DNA of 64,000 bases, taken from assembly GCA_036346405.1 (NCBI GenBank), contig CM070566.1, positions 46,411,452 through 46,475,451 on the forward strand, given 5' to 3'. The notes under the pieces were generated by a model. It was not told the DNA's origin. It made no database searches and saw nothing but the letters and a program-made list of their open reading frames with translations. The position numbers and the translations under genes were made by a program. The stretch's first letter is position 1. Every line of letters begins with the position of its first letter. Positions 9,910 to 21,559 of this stretch are shown piece after piece. The DNA comes from Phyllostachys edulis. Taxonomy: Eukaryota; Streptophyta; Magnoliopsida; Poales; Poaceae.

Positions 9910-11604
9910 CTACTCCGGGCTAGTCAGGCTTGGTAGCTCCGCAAGGTATAGTTTGAGGTCCTCGAAAGCTCTCTGGCATTCGGCTGTCCAACGGAACGGC
10001 TCTGTTCCGCGGAGTGTTTTGAAGAACGGCAGTGCCCTTTCGGCCGAGTGGGATAGGAACCGGTTAAGGGCGGCGATGTGGCCCGTCAACTTTTGCACTT
10101 CGTGGGCATTGTGTGGGGGCTTCATCTCTTGGATGGCCCTGATTTTCTCGTGGTTGGCCTCGATCCCCTTCTCCGACACGAGGAAACCCAGTAGCTTTCC
10201 TGCCTTCACACTGAATGCGCACTTTTCCGGATTGAGCTTTATTCCCTCCGCCCGAAGGTTGTCGAAGGTTTCTTGGAGGTCCTTCGCGTGTATTCCCGCG
10301 AGCTTGCTCTTGATCAGTACGTCGTCAACATACGCTTCTACATTGCGGCCCAGTTGGTTGGCTAAAACCTTCGCGATGAGGCAGGGAAACGTTGCCCCCG
10401 CGTTCTTGAGGCCGAAGGGCATGCGTTTGTAGCAATATGTTCCTATAGGGGTGATGAACGCGGTTTTTGGTTCGTCCTCTTCGGCCATGTGCACTTGGTG
10501 GTAGCCGGAGTAGGCGTCGAGGAAGCTCAAGAGCTCGCAGCCCGAGGTGGCATCCACCAGCTGGTCGATGCGGGGTAGGGGAAAATCATTCTTGGGGCAT
10601 GCTTTGTTGAGGTCGGTGAAGTCGACACACATGCGCCATTTTTCCATCTCCTTCTTCACGAGGACGGGGTTGGCTAGCCATTCTAAGTACTTGATCTCGC
10701 ATATGACCCCCCCTTTTAGCAGCTTTACAATCTCTTTCTTGGCGGCCTGTAGGCAGTCGGCCGACATGCGACGCAGCTTTTGTTTCTTGGGCGTCGCATC
10801 ACTTCGAAGTGCTAGCCGATGCTCGATTGTTCCCCTTGGTACACTAGGGAGGTCTTCCGGTCCCCAAGCGAAGGCGTCCTCATTGTTGCGAAGCACCTCG
10901 AGGATTGCGTCGTATGCCTCCGCTTGGAGGTCTGACCCGAGGACCACCATCTTTTCTGGTGAGCTGTCCCTTAGAGGGATTCTTCGGAGCTGGCCCTGCG
11001 GTTTGTGCTTCGACGCCCACCTTGCCGAAGGTGGCGCTGCTTGATCCTTGTCCGGCCCAACGGTGTGGACGTGCCTGGCTGGAGATAGAGCTTCGAGCTC
11101 TATATGTCTTGTGAGGTCTTGATCTCCTCGAACTGTGACAATGCCCTCCGGGGCAGGGAGCTTCATGCACAGATAATTGTGGTGAGCTGTCGCGCCCAAG
11201 GTGTTGAGCGTGGCCCGGCTGAGGATTGCATTGTACTGGTAAGCCATTTGGACCACGTTGAATGTGACGACCTCGGTTTGGGATGCGAAGTCGTCGCTGA
11301 ATGTGACCGCCAGGTTGATCTGGCCTAGGGCTATCATGGCCTTTCCTCCGAAGCCTAGTTGGGGTATGCCCGGAGGGGTTAGGCGATCCCGGGGGATCGT
11401 CATCTTGTCGAAGGCATCCACGAACAGGAGGTCCGTCGAGCTTCCTCCGTCGACAAGGACGCGCCTCACCTCGAAATCCACAATGTTGGTGGAAACGACA
11501 AGGGGATCCTGGTGTGGAAAATACACCCCGCGGGCGTCCTCGGGCCCGAAGGATATGGGTATTTCAGCGTAGCGAGGCGGGTTGGACACGGGGTACGTCG
11601 CCAC
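9910..11604 (-). CDS. pol: Gypsy protease-reverse transcriptase (partial pol)
   Basis: This is an uninterrupted 564-residue frame. Near residue 50 is the aspartic protease motif VLVDGGSSTDLLF, a DGGSS variant of the usual D-T/S-G core. From about residue 290 the reverse transcriptase runs in normal order: NPVLVKKE, RMCVDFTDLNKACPKN, a LDAYSGYHQ segment, RMPFGLKNAGATF, and the catalytic YVDDVLIKS near residue 430. The protein makes retroelement cDNA in cytoplasmic particles. The frame stops just after the RT connection (LTSPE), where an intact pol would continue into RNase H, so this stop is probably a mutation. Neighbours are gag upstream (right) and RNase H and integrase downstream (left). 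The first Met of the frame is not necessarily a true start, because pol is normally made as a gag-pol polyprotein. Confidence 0.9.
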   Translation of the reverse strand: MATYPVSNPPRYAEIPISFGPEDARGVYFPHQDPLVVSTNIVDFEVRRVLVDGGSSTDLLFVDAFDKMTIPRDRLTPPGIPQLGFGGKAMIALGQINLAVTFSDDFASQTEVVTFNVVQMAYQYNAILSRATLNTLGATAHHNYLCMKLPAPEGIVTVRGDQDLTRHIELEALSPARHVHTVGPDKDQAAPPSARWASKHKPQGQLRRIPLRDSSPEKMVVLGSDLQAEAYDAILEVLRNNEDAFAWGPEDLPSVPRGTIEHRLALRSDATPKKQKLRRMSADCLQAAKKEIVKLLKGGVICEIKYLEWLANPVLVKKEMEKWRMCVDFTDLNKACPKNDFPLPRIDQLVDATSGCELLSFLDAYSGYHQVHMAEEDEPKTAFITPIGTYCYKRMPFGLKNAGATFPCLIAKVLANQLGRNVEAYVDDVLIKSKLAGIHAKDLQETFDNLRAEGIKLNPEKCAFSVKAGKLLGFLVSEKGIEANHEKIRAIQEMKPPHNAHEVQKLTGHIAALNRFLSHSAERALPFFKTLRGTEPFRWTAECQRAFEDLKLYLAELPSLTSPE

Positions 11605-11639
11605 ATGGTGGATCTGCCGGACATACGCGCGCCGCTACC

Positions 11640-13066
11640 TTTTCGAGGGCATACTGAGCGAGGATCCTCCGGTGATCATGCTGATGACCCTCTGGTGATG
11701 CTCGGCCCGGCCTCCTTCTATGCGGGGTCTTGGCGGTGGCACGGGGAGTCGATTTTCGGTTCCCCTCTAGTTATCGGGTTCAGTTTGTTGTTCCCGGCAC
11801 ATGTAGTCCTGCATAGCAGCGATGGTGCAGCATTCGTTGGTGGTGTGCGTTCCTTCGCCGTGGAGGTCGCAGAACTACGTGGGTCCTTCTGCCATGATTA
11901 TCGAGGTTGGCGGCACATGCCTCGTCGCGTCCTGCCGGCCTCAAATGACCTCGCGTCTTCCTGACCGGTTTGTGGCGCCCGTCCACATGGTAGACTCCCC
12001 GGCCTTTCTGCCGATAGTTGTTGCTTCGTGGCTTGGCGGGTGCCCCGGCCGTGGCGGTATTGAGCGTTTCTTTTGAAGGGGTTACACTTGGGGTGGAAGT
12101 GGTGGGCACTCCTCTTCGAATGCTGTCTTCCTCCGCCCTGGCGTACTCTTCCATTTTGTCGAAGGGCTCTGTCACTGTGCGGATAGGCTTGCGAGCCAGT
12201 CTCTCTGACAAGGGTCCGTTCCGAAGCCCACACGTAGCTGCGTTTGTGACGGTGGTATCGTTGACGCCTTTTATTTGGCACTTGACCTCCGCAAACTTCC
12301 TGAAGAAGCTGCGGAGGGATTCGTTTGGCGCCTGCTTCACCGCGAACAGGTGCCCCGCGTCCTTTGGCTCCGTGTAGTTCCCCTGGAAGTTGTTGCGAAG
12401 GAGATCCCGGAGCTACTCCTAGGCGTACACGGAGGGGGGGTATGGTGAAGAACCAGGTCAACGCGACGCCTTTGAGCGGGAGGGTGATGCTCTTTGCCTT
12501 CATGGTGTCGTCTCCTCCGGCTGCCTTGACGGCGGTCTCATACACCCGGAGGAATTCCGAGGGGCCAGTGGACCCTTCGAAGGGCGTGACCTCTGGCATC
12601 TTGAATTCCTGGTGGCCATCTGGCCGTCTCCAGCCCGATGCTCAACGGGGAGTTCGGGTCGCCACGGAGCACTAGGGTGTGGGTCGCGGGGTGGGGGGGG
12701 GGTTCTGCTCCGTTCTGCGGCACTTCTCGGAGCGGGGCCGCAAGGGTTGTAGGGGTGGGTTCCGCTCCGTTCTACGGCACTTGTCGGAGCGGGGCCGCGA
12801 GGGTTGTCTCCGGTGGTTGCCGGAGGTCTACCAACTCTCGACGGAGGACCACCAGCTCCTGTTGGAGTGTTTCGTATGATCCTTGGCTTGCGCCCCCGTT
12901 CTCGGAGTTATTTGCTTCCTCCTCCGAGGCTTGGGCAGGGGGGAGGGGGGGCTTGCAGCCGAAGCTCGGCTTCTCTTGGCCCTAGGGGTGGTCAGAGCCG
13001 CGGCCATCGCGGCCGCTTCGGCTGCCGAAGCCTTGGGCCTGGCCCTCATTCGGTGGACCATGCTGG
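11640..13066 (-). pseudogene. gag: Gypsy gag (retrotransposon gag domain), frameshifted
   Basis: The - strand encodes gag-type sequence in several frames. Near 13060-12830 is an Ala-rich basic N-terminal part. From 12599 comes a segment with EVTPFEGSTGPSEFLRVYE and ALTWFFTIPP, matching the retrotransposon gag domain. From 12340 comes QAPNESLRSFFRKFAEVK and a basic Arg-rich tail. Several frameshifts break it. Gag forms the virus-like particle that packages element RNA. It lies between the primer site near 13120 and the protease-RT frame at 11604, as expected for a - strand gypsy element. Confidence 0.8.
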
Positions 13067-13116
13067 GGTGTTGGGTTAGTGCGTGCTTCGCAGCTTTCCT
13101 GCCGGTCCCCACGGAC

Positions 13117-13124
13117 GGCGCCAA
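13117..13124 (-). promoter_or_regulatory. Primer binding site core of Tat-like element
   Basis: On the - strand TTGGCGCC followed by GTCCGTGGGGAC lies directly after the LTR-like segment. A TTGGCGCC-type primer site is usual for Tat-lineage elements. It places the 5' LTR to its right. Confidence 0.6.
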
Positions 13125-13774
13125 CTACCGTAGCTAAAAGACTAAACAGTAGAGAATGGGGACCCCCCAAGTACCCAAAGGGTCCTCGAAGAGGGGACTG
13201 GTTGTCAAGAAGTAGATGAACTTATATTTCAAATCAAGTCCAACAAAACAAACAATCACTCTCCCCTTTACATTGAGGGGGAGGTGACTATTTATAGCCT
13301 TTCTATGAGGTACATGAGATTACAAGCTTGCCCCCTACAAGACCCTATGCTGGTAGGGGCTGCAGGGACCTTTCCTAACCCTAGGACTAGCTTCCGACTC
13401 ATGGTGGACTGTCCTGGGCTTGGTTCACCCTACTAGTGCTTCTGGTCCAGCGGTACAGCGACTCCTTTGGGCCTCTCAGACCTCCGGACCCCTCGGGACC
13501 CTTCGGGATCCTTCGGGCCGCTAAGGGTCAAGCGGACCCTTCGAAAACCCTTCGGAGACCCTTCGGATCCTCCAGGAACCTTCGGACCCTGTGGCCTTCG
13601 GAACCCTTCGGGCCCTCCAGGAACCTTCGGACCCTGGGGGCTTCGGAACCCTTCAGCCCCGGCTGGGACCCTTGGGGCGACTCGAGCAACTAGGCCATCC
13701 GCCGATGTCCAGCGGAGTGTGCGCTTCACTGTTTGCCAGGTCGTGGGGGCCGTTGTTGTGCCGCCCCTACGACA
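13125..13774 (-). mobile_element. 5' LTR of the - strand Tat-like gypsy (LTR B)
   Basis: About 650 bp between the primer site and TGTCGTAGGGGC, which begins the LTR on the - strand at 13774. It contains a TATA box (TATAAATA, - strand, 13289-13296). Between 13480 and 13680 there is a short-period array of CCTTCGG-type units. The inner end lacks a clear CA dinucleotide. Directly to its right lies LTR family A, interrupted in its middle, so this gypsy probably inserted into an A-type LTR. Confidence 0.65.
13484..13675. repeat. Short tandem repeat inside LTR B
   Basis: Many imperfect copies of a GGACCCTTCGGAACC-like unit of 9-27 bp. Proline/arginine-rich ORFs over it are repeat artefacts. It lies in the U3 part of the LTR, upstream of its TATA box. 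Confidence 0.75.
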
Positions 13775-15210
13775 TATTTAATTCAGTTTTTAAATTATTA
13801 TTGCATGCATACTTTTATTCAATTATTTTAATTCCCTGCTTAAATCATTAGTTATTCCAATTCCTTTGGTATAACCAATTTGAATATTGATTGTTATTTC
13901 CTTGTCACCATTAGATAAAATAATACTGATAATATTATGCTTAGCAATTGCTTAGACCAAAAAATTTGATTTGGGGAATTGTGCCAAAATACAAAGTTGA
14001 CTTAAAAACAAGACTATGGTATTGTTTTTACCACAGAATGTTGAAAAATGTTTTGACAAGGAAAAATAAACAAATTTGGTTTAGACTTGGGCGAATTGGA
14101 CTGTTGGTGGGTGCAAGTTTATGCACGGGCTCAAATCAGTGAATGTTTGAGGCACAGGGTTTGTTTTGGAAGTCGCCTAGTCATATAAGGACCGGTTTGC
14201 GAGTTGCGGATTGTTATGCCAAACTCGTACCACCACAAGTCTGGAGTGGGACAGACTTGGCGAATTAAACTATATTATTTCACCATGTTTATGTCATAGA
14301 AAGATGTGGGTGTCGTGAAGGATTATTATTAATACCCACATGGCGCAAGAGGGGGTCATCGTTTGGTGTGAAGCCTACGTTTATGAAACCTTAGCAGGCA
14401 TAATTATGTTGAAATAATGTAGGGTAAAGGCCTCGTGAGAGTTGTTTAGTCGCACGCCTTCGGAAGCATGTAGTGGCCGACATGTTAAACAAACTATCTC
14501 TTGTGGGTAAAGCTGTACAAACTTTGCAGAGTAATAATCTATTCGAATAGCCGTGTCCGCAGTCATGGACATGCTGAGCAAAGCCTTTCGTGGATTAGAC
14601 TTGGTTTTGTTTTCAAACTCAATTATTTTGGATATTTTTATCCAAATGGGAATTTTGGGCAGAAAGCCTGGTACAAGGGGGGTAGTCCTTCACCATTTGT
14701 GTATGGAAGTTTATCCTACACTTGAGATTGATGAATCAAAATAAGAATTTGTTTTTAATTAAACTAAAATTGCTTTGGAAATTATTATGATTATTTAAAG
14801 TAAAAATGCCGCTTTATGCAAAATAAACCCTACCAGTCTCGTTTGTTTACTTTATGCATGCATCATAATTCAATATATTGGGTGTAACTTGTGAGCACGG
14901 AAGTTGTGTTCACTCTTATTGGATAATCTTTATTCAGGAGAAGACTTCTATCAGGATGGTGAGGACACTGACACTTAGGCTACGCCTCTAGACGATTGCC
15001 TGTGGTGAATCATGTGGCCTACTACTACTTTGCTTTCGTTGTGTATTTATTTATTTGGCCTCAGGCCCCTTTTGTATTAAACTCTGAATTATTATTATTA
15101 GAATGCGTGATATGTTTGTGGTATTATTTTTGTATGACTGTGTACACTAGAAATCCTGGACTAGTGTATGAACACAGAGGATTCGGGATCCTTCGTTATC
15201 GGGTTCGACA
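13775..15210 (+). mobile_element. LTR family A, copy 2 (3' half)
   Basis: Sequence from TATTTAATTCAG to GGGTTCGACA parallels about 6280-7734 of copy 1. Shared blocks include GGCGCAAGAGGGGGT at 14343, GGGTAAAGCTGTACAA near 14505, TATTCGAATAGCCGTGTCC near 14540, and the TGTGTACACTAG...CTGGACTAGTGT segment near 15140. The 5' half is missing, cut by LTR B. A short acidic ORF ends at 14978. Confidence 0.75.
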
Positions 15211-17113
15211 TTTGTTCTTTTCCGGCTTGTTCGTTCGAATAGAGTTCGAAGAAGTGGGAGATCTCCATTTTGATCAAGCTCAAGACTATCAAGACCCTCT
15301 TGCCTTAAATCCAGGCGAGTCAACACTTTGATCATATTGAACCTACATTTTATGCAAATTATATTCCTTTAAACTATCAAATTGCATGCTAAGTTTATTA
15401 TGCAAATGTATGTTAAATGTTTAAGGTAGTTAAATACCAACTTGATACTTGATTATTATTGAACCATCCTTTGATAATTGAATCCCTTATTCCTTGTCAC
15501 CCTAGATAAATAGGTGGTAACCAACTAGTTATAGTTGTACTTAAGCGTCATGCTAGACTTGCTTAAGTGCCCAGGGCATAAATCGCCTCGATCACTATCT
15601 TTTAGTCATGAAAATGGATTTGGGCCATCATTTTAGGTAAATGACTGGAATGTTTGAGATGATCTATTTTATGCTTCTCAAAAACCCTAAATAAATTGTT
15701 GTTACCACATCTGGGCGGATGATATGACGGATGGTATGATGGTGGGGCACTAATGTAGCCCAAGGAATGTTGGTATGTGGAATGAACCGTCTAGTTGACT
15801 CTAAGGACTTAATCATATGATGACATTCCAATGTAAAATAGTACAACCATAAGTCTATAATAGTGTTGACCTAGCTAAATAATTTGTATCTACCAATGCG
15901 AGTTGCACCATTAGAGGACCCGCTACGCCGTGCCACTGGAGTAAGCCGTCGTGGACACGGGTTGGGGTGCACGACATACGTGTTTGTGTGGGCGTAAGCC
16001 GTGTGGCGCAAGAGGGGGTCTGAGTAATGGTTGACGCCGCTGTGTGGGCGTAACCCTTCTCAGGTGAAACCTTTGCGGGTGTAACTAACACTGAGGGTTG
16101 CATTGTAAAGGCCTTATGGTACTCTCCCCTTGATTCACATGTCTAAGGAAACATATATACATATCAAGCCAATTATGTCTTGTGGGCAAAATGTACAATC
16201 TCTGCAGAGTATAAACTGTTCGAACAACCACGCCTACGGTCAAAGGCGGGCATGAGAACTTACGCGAGTTAGTTTTATTTATAAAACCTTGTGGGTAGGA
16301 TGAAAACTTGTTGGGCCGATGTGACCCTAAATTTGGATTTCCCTATGTAGTCTTATCCGGTGTTGTTAATAGGTAGATGTAACCACAATCAAAACTAAGC
16401 ATAAGGTGGAGGTAACCTTCACCGTTATAAAAATTGCACAATTACTCTCTTTAATAAAATGTGATTTGGTTAAAATGCTAAGTAATAGGACTTTCTAACT
16501 ATTGTAATAAAAAAATGTTGTTTTGAGCAAATAAAAGAACTTGAGCCTTCCTTGTTAAGCCTTGTATATACATATATTGCATTATCTGTGTGTTGGCTCG
16601 CGAGCACGATTGTTTGTGCTCACCCTCGCTCGCTCTTTCCCCCAACTCTTAGAAGCCATGGATCAAGGACATTATGCTCACTATGAGGATCCAGATGTTG
16701 GTAGTCAAGACGATGTTGAAGAGTAGTTTAGCTTCTAGTAGTCTAAGTCTCGCCTCAGTCTAGCTGACTCAGTCGATACTCATGTACTACCAATATCACC
16801 TAAGTCTTTGGATAATATCAGTCGTACATTGGTTTCGCTAGTCGCTTGCCTGAGGAGAGATGTACTCTACCTCTTTTGCTTCTGCTGTCATTCTGCTGCT
16901 TTGTAATGTAACTATTTGGTCTGTTCAGCTCTATTGTAAAACTTGACCCGATGCGGTCTACTTGACTCTGATGTTTGTAATATAATGAATGGTTTGATCT
17001 ACGTTATGTATGAAATGATTCAGTGATGTATTATATGAGCGCTACCTACTAATCCAGTGAATAGCACAGTGTTGTTTACAGAGAATTCTGGATTGTAAAA
17101 TCCGGGTCCGACA
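15211..17113 (+). mobile_element. LTR family A, copy 3 (5'-truncated, diverged)
   Basis: It begins directly after the end of copy 2 and ends GGGTCCGACA. It has the same order of conserved blocks (GGCGCAAGAGGGGGT at 16006, GGGCAAAATGTACAATCTCTGCAGAGT near 16183, GTGTTGGCTCGCGAGCACG near 16590). It is clearly more diverged from copies 1 and 2 than they are from each other. A 22-codon acidic ORF starts at ATG 16658 and ends at 16726. Confidence 0.65.
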
Positions 17114-17866
17114 CGGACGCACCCCCACTGCTGGGATGACCCCGCTGCTCGCCGCCACAACTATCATCGCCGCCGTCGTGAGCAATGGGCGGGGCAGGTT
17201 GGACACCACGATGTCGTCATCCTCCACGCCATCCGTGACAGCATGACTCGATGTTGTCCATCGTGTAAACGGCCGCGGCGGCCGAATCAGATCCCTCTAC
17301 CTACTGCATTCGAGAGTTCTTGAAAAAAACTCGAGGGAAGGGGAGGACGAGCAGAGATGGGAAAGCGCGGAGACTCGAGGGATTTCTTTCTTTCTTGCGT
17401 TTTGGTTGGTCGCTTCTTGGTTTTCTTTTGGTGCTGGTTCTGACGAAGGCGGCGGGTTGTGTCCTTCTTCGGGGTCTGCCGAGGCGTGGCACGGTGCGGT
17501 CAAGTCCCACGGAGGCCCGACGGAGCGGAAGATAGCCGGGTTGCGCGGAGGCGCAGCGCGGCGGAGGAAAACCGAGAAGCGCAGCGTTGCTGGTCACTGG
17601 TGATGGCGATCGAGGCAAACGGAACCACAGAGGCGGATGGTGGCGGACTGGCAGCGCGGGTTCCCGGCGACGATGGCGAGACGGAGGGATCGCTCGATAC
17701 TGCCCGTACTTGTAGTCTTGTACTCAGCATTTAGCATCTAACCTACGCGTGTCCTTGCTGCTTGTCTCGATCGGTTGAGCATATACATAGCGGCTAGTTT
17801 TCAGGTTGTGTGCATGGCACTGTAACTCCTCCTTCCCCGCGTACCTCTGCATGTTCCAATGCTAGG
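17114..17866. other. Intergenic stretch, nothing identified
   Basis: GC-rich sequence with overlapping Arg/Pro/Ser-rich frames on both strands (17290-17730) and no recognisable domain or convincing start context. A - strand frame at 17042-17227 begins MEDDDIVV but runs into the LTR end, so it is unlikely to be a gene. Confidence 0.4.
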
Positions 17867-18092
17867 CATAGTTTGGGTTACCGGCCGAAAATCGGCTATA
17901 TCGGTCAAACCGGACCCCTGGCTAAAATCGGTCTAAAAAATTTAAATTTGCTTGAATTTTGTTCGAATTTGATCTTTTTCTATTTAAAATCTGAAAATTT
18001 CAAATTTTGATTTGAAAATTTCAGCCGAAATTTTCGATTTTCGGCCAAACAGGTTCTACCGGTAAAAATTTGTAACCGGTTTTGAAAACCTG
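17867..18092. mobile_element. 226-bp hAT-type MITE
   Basis: Flanked by the 8-bp direct repeat ATGCTAGG (17859-17866 and 18093-18100). Termini start CATAGTTTGGGTTACCGG and, from the other side, CAGGTTTTCAAAACCGG, giving imperfect terminal inverted repeats. The interior is AT-rich and palindromic (CGAAATTTTCGATTTTCGG type). The 8-bp duplication and CA...TG ends are typical of hAT elements. Confidence 0.8.
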
Positions 18093-18350
18093 ATGCTAGG
18101 TAGAGGCCTCCCCTCCCGACTTTTCCTCAAAATAGCTTTCAGGTTGTGACGGCTTAGATCGTTTGGCCTGTTGCATATATCATTTTGTAACTTTTTTTTT
18201 CTGCTTAGTTACAACGCAACGGAAGCGATAATTAGGAATAAGAATCCGCGGGATCCAAAACACCTATATATCCCCGTGGAAACCACTACTTTCTATATTG
18301 CCAGAGGAATCATGCAGTCCAATTATATCCTTCCCGACGACGACTATGAA

Positions 18351-19002
18351 CAGGCCCGGCCCTGGGGAGGGGCGGGAGGGGCAGCCGTCCCAGGCCCAGC
18401 ACATTGATGGGCCCCTCCCCAGGTATATACACAGTACGTCAGTACACGGTACTAAGGTCTAAGTAGAGTAGAAAAGAAACGACGTGACTTCTCCGCTTCT
18501 GCAATCCGCTTTGCCAGATAGAGAAATGACAGCTATGGAGATTTTTGAGTTTGTTACAGACGGTGATTGTTATCCTAGTACTTCCATTGCTTATCGCATC
18601 TTGTTTACTATGCCGGTGACTGTGGCATCAGCTGAAAGAAGCTTCTCAAAATTAAAATTGCTGAAGAACTATTTGAGATCTACAATGTCACAAGAGAGGT
18701 TAAATGGATTGACAACATTATGCATTGAGAAGCGATTGTTGGATGAGATTGATATTGACACCATCATCGATGACTTCGCATCAAGGAATGTTAGAAGAAA
18801 TTTTTGAGGTAATTTAATATGTATACAAATTATTTCATATGAATATTGCTTTTGCATTCAGTTAACTGCTTATTAGTAACATTTTATATATGTGTGTATA
18901 TATACTACCAATGGGTAGTACTAGTAGTATTATCATGTTTATATAAAAAGGCCCAAAATTTTAGCTTCGTTCTAGGTCAAAAAAAACTCAGGACCGGCAC
19001 TG
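18351..19002. mobile_element. Internally deleted hAT transposon with TSD ACTATGAA
   Basis: The 8-bp duplication ACTATGAA occurs at 18343-18350 and 19003-19010. Ends are CAGGCCCGGCCCTGGG and, inverted, CAGTGCCGGTCCTGAG, a good imperfect terminal inverted repeat. The 652-bp element retains only the last part of a transposase gene. It is a deletion derivative of a much longer autonomous element. Confidence 0.92.
18484..18807 (+). pseudogene. hAT transposase C-terminal dimerisation domain
   Basis: The frame contains DCYPSTSIAYRILFTMPVTVASAERSFSKLKLLKNYLRSTM in sequence, here described by its core motifs VTVASAERSFSKLK and NYLRSTMSQERL. This is the hAT C-terminal (Dimer_Tnp_hAT) domain that mediates transposase multimerisation. 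The zinc finger and the catalytic RNase H-like domain found in full transposases of 600-800 residues are missing. The frame ends naturally with a stop after NVRRNF. The start has no support: the coding part begins abruptly after the deletion inside the element. It cannot act as a transposase by itself. The flanking hAT ends and TSD confirm the source. Confidence 0.92.
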
Positions 19003-19366
19003 ACTATGAAGCGACTCACTGAAAGCTAAGCTTTGCTGCGCACGGCTCCTATCTGCTAGCTAGTGTGGCATGCATATTCGCATGGTATCATGTGTAAAGT
19101 AGCAGCACTATAGCTACTGGCTGGTATCTGCTTCCTCTGGTTACAAATACATGTCGTTTTGAACATACATGTAGTCATTAGCTATCAACAAGAAAATAAT
19201 AAGAAAACAATGACCCTACTATTTAGCTATCTTTGTGACCTGTGTTTTCTTTCATCACTGCAATATATGTAGAACTAGTTGAGTAATCAGCCAATTAAGA
19301 ATAGGAATATGGTTTCCCTTAAAAAAAATTAGCGAGAGCGATTGGGAATAGGCCACGTGGTTTGAC

Positions 19367-19694
19367 CAGTGAAAAATCTATCGCCGAAATTTCACTGGTA
19401 ATCGGTGGGGTCCGATAAATTTTTATACCGAGCAAAAAAATTACTCCCTCTATACACAATTACTTGACGTTCTACCTTCAACAACTAATACTAGCAGCGT
19501 CAAATATTAAAAACTGGAGGGAGTAGCATTTATTTAATTTTCATCCAAATTCATATTTCAATTCAAATTTTACATAAATTTCGTCTTTACATCTGAAAAA
19601 TTCAAAATTTTCGTCCAAAATTTTCGGTAACCGACGAAAACCGGTTGTATCGCTACTCTCCGATAGAATATTCTTACCAGTAGTGTTTTCACTG
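19367..19694. mobile_element. hAT-type MITE with TSD GGTTTGAC
   Basis: GGTTTGAC occurs at 19359-19366 and 19695-19702. The ends are CAGTGAAAA...TTTTCACTG. It holds AT-rich foldback-like sequence and a nested Stowaway at 19444-19523. Confidence 0.88.
19444..19523. mobile_element. 80-bp Stowaway MITE nested in hAT MITE
   Basis: Starts CTCCCTCTATACACAA and ends ACTGGAGGGAG, flanked on both sides by TA. CTCCCTC...GAGGGAG ends with a TA target duplication define Stowaway (Tc1/mariner-type) MITEs. It splits the surrounding hAT MITE, so it is the younger insertion. Confidence 0.88.
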
Positions 19695-20533
19695 GGTTTG
19701 ACAGCTACTAAAAAACGATATGAACACAAGCAATGCCAACTGATTGACGTCGAACACCGTCACCGGAGAGTGGCCGGAGGGGAGAGAAATTTGCTCAGCA
19801 GCTGCATCTAGCGAGAGTTGCAAATCGGTGAGATGAACCAATCAACCAAACTAGTACGTCGATTTGGCACGTGCGGCACAGCTCCGCACATATCGATCTT
19901 ATCTCCCACGCTCTAGGCACGATGTTTGCGGCCTGATTAAGGGTCGCTCCACCCCACACAACTAAAGCACACCGACGAAATGACTCATCTCCACACCCAT
20001 GTAAACAGGGCCGCCCGTCCCGGACTCAAGGGGGCCTGTGTAAATCTAAAATTAGGCCCCAGAATTAACAGAAAAGGTGTACAGAGAATTTTGATTAGGA
20101 ATATAGAAAAGTAACATAAACAGAACGTTTTACCTTTCCTTTTAAAAAAAAACTTTACCTTGTTGTTCAAATAAGTACTCCCACTGTTGTTTTTAGATGA
20201 CGCTATTAACTTTCCATGGCATCTGAGATATGACTATTACAATTACTTTTTAGACCTTTTTATTAGTATAAGTTAATAAAAATTACTATGCTTTTGTCAA
20301 CAAATCTAGTAATAGAATATAATGTTCATATTGCATGTCTATATTGACAATAAATCATAAAAAGTTTGACTGTATGGATTCTAAAATAAAATGAGAAAAT
20401 GAGGTACAGAGATTTACACACTTAAGTAATAATAACCTTAATTTGAATAATGAAAAAGGTGAACTGGTTTAATTTTTTTAACGCCCCTTTTGAATAGCCA
20501 TTGATTCCCTTGTATCTAAACATGTTCTATTAG

Positions 20534-20824
20534 GGTGTGTTTGGTTCACTGAATCAGGCCATACATGTATGTGATGGTCCTCAATATGCCCATGTCCCTA
20601 TGTTTGGTTAAGTGAACCGTGCCAATTTGTTCTAGATAGGATCATACAGATTATGAGAATATTTTCGAAATATGCTGTAACGGTTCTATAAAAACGGATG
20701 AACCACGCGGTACAGGGACGAGTGTGTCCCCTCTGTTACCCCCTCTCCCTCTATGTATACGTCACTAACCAGTGGGTCATGCGAATTAGAGGATAGTTAA
20801 AATAATCGATTTGGTTAAATACTC
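20534..20824. mobile_element. Possible truncated Tourist-like MITE
   Basis: TTA followed by GGGTGTGTTTGGTTCAC resembles the end of a Tourist/PIF-type MITE. No matching inverted end is seen before CACTA element 1 starts near 20825, so the right part may have been lost or displaced. Confidence 0.35.
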
Positions 20825-20834
20825 CTCTACCGGG

Positions 20835-21345
20835 CTCAGCAGCTTTGCCGAGTGCCGGTGGCACTCGGCAAAGCACGAGAAACACTCGGCAAAGGCTTTG
20901 CCGAGTGCCACCCACGGCATATCTCACACGGCATAGTTTCTAACGGCAAAAAGCTCTTTGCCGAGTGCTTTTCATCGAGCACTCGGCAACGGCTTTGCCG
21001 AGTGCCGAACCGACCCTCGGCAAAAAAAAGGTGGTGGACGGTGAGAACACGGTGACGGCGTCGTTTGCCGAGTGCCAGGACGGAATGGCACTCGGCAATG
21101 CCTTCCATTTTGCCGAGTGTCGTGATAATGACACTCGGCAAAATCTTAATCTTTGCCGAGTGTCATGGTAAAAACACTCGGCAAAATAACGTACTTTGCC
21201 GAGTGTTTTTACCATGACACTCGGCAAAGATTAAACACTCGGCAAACTATGTTCCCAGAATGCTCAGAAACGTTACTTTGCCGAGTGTTTTTACCATGAC
21301 ACTCGGCAAAGCCTCCCTTTGCCGAGTGTAACACACGGCAAAGTG
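20835..21345. repeat. Left subterminal repeats of CACTA 1
   Basis: More than 20 copies of TTTGCCGAGTG or its complement CACTCGGCAAA, many as facing pairs such as TTTGCCGAGTGTCATGG with CCATGACACTCGGCAAA. Such motifs are the presumed binding sites for the element's DNA-binding protein (TNPA/TNP1 type). Confidence 0.93.
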
Positions 21346-21394
21346 GCCAAAAACTGACTATTTTAATTGTTTATTGCACCCCACTCAAACAAGT

Positions 21395-21555
21395 CACAAT
21401 ATCACAGATATATCAACAAGTAATCACCACAAGTAATCACATATAGTCCACAATATATCACATATATCACCACAAGTCACAATATATCACATATATCACC
21501 ACAAGTCACAATATATCACATATCACAAGTCACAATATATCACATATAGTCCATC
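21395..21555. repeat. Tandem repeat, CACAATATATCACATATATCACCACAAGT units
   Basis: Four to five AT-rich units of 20-35 bp between the left subterminal repeats and the TNP1-like gene. Non-coding. Confidence 0.8.
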
Positions 21556-21559
21556 ATTC

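Noticed and set aside
20006..20110. CAGGGCCGCCCGTCCCGG start resembling a hAT end
   Set aside because: No matching inverted end or 8-bp duplication was found downstream, so the element could not be delimited.
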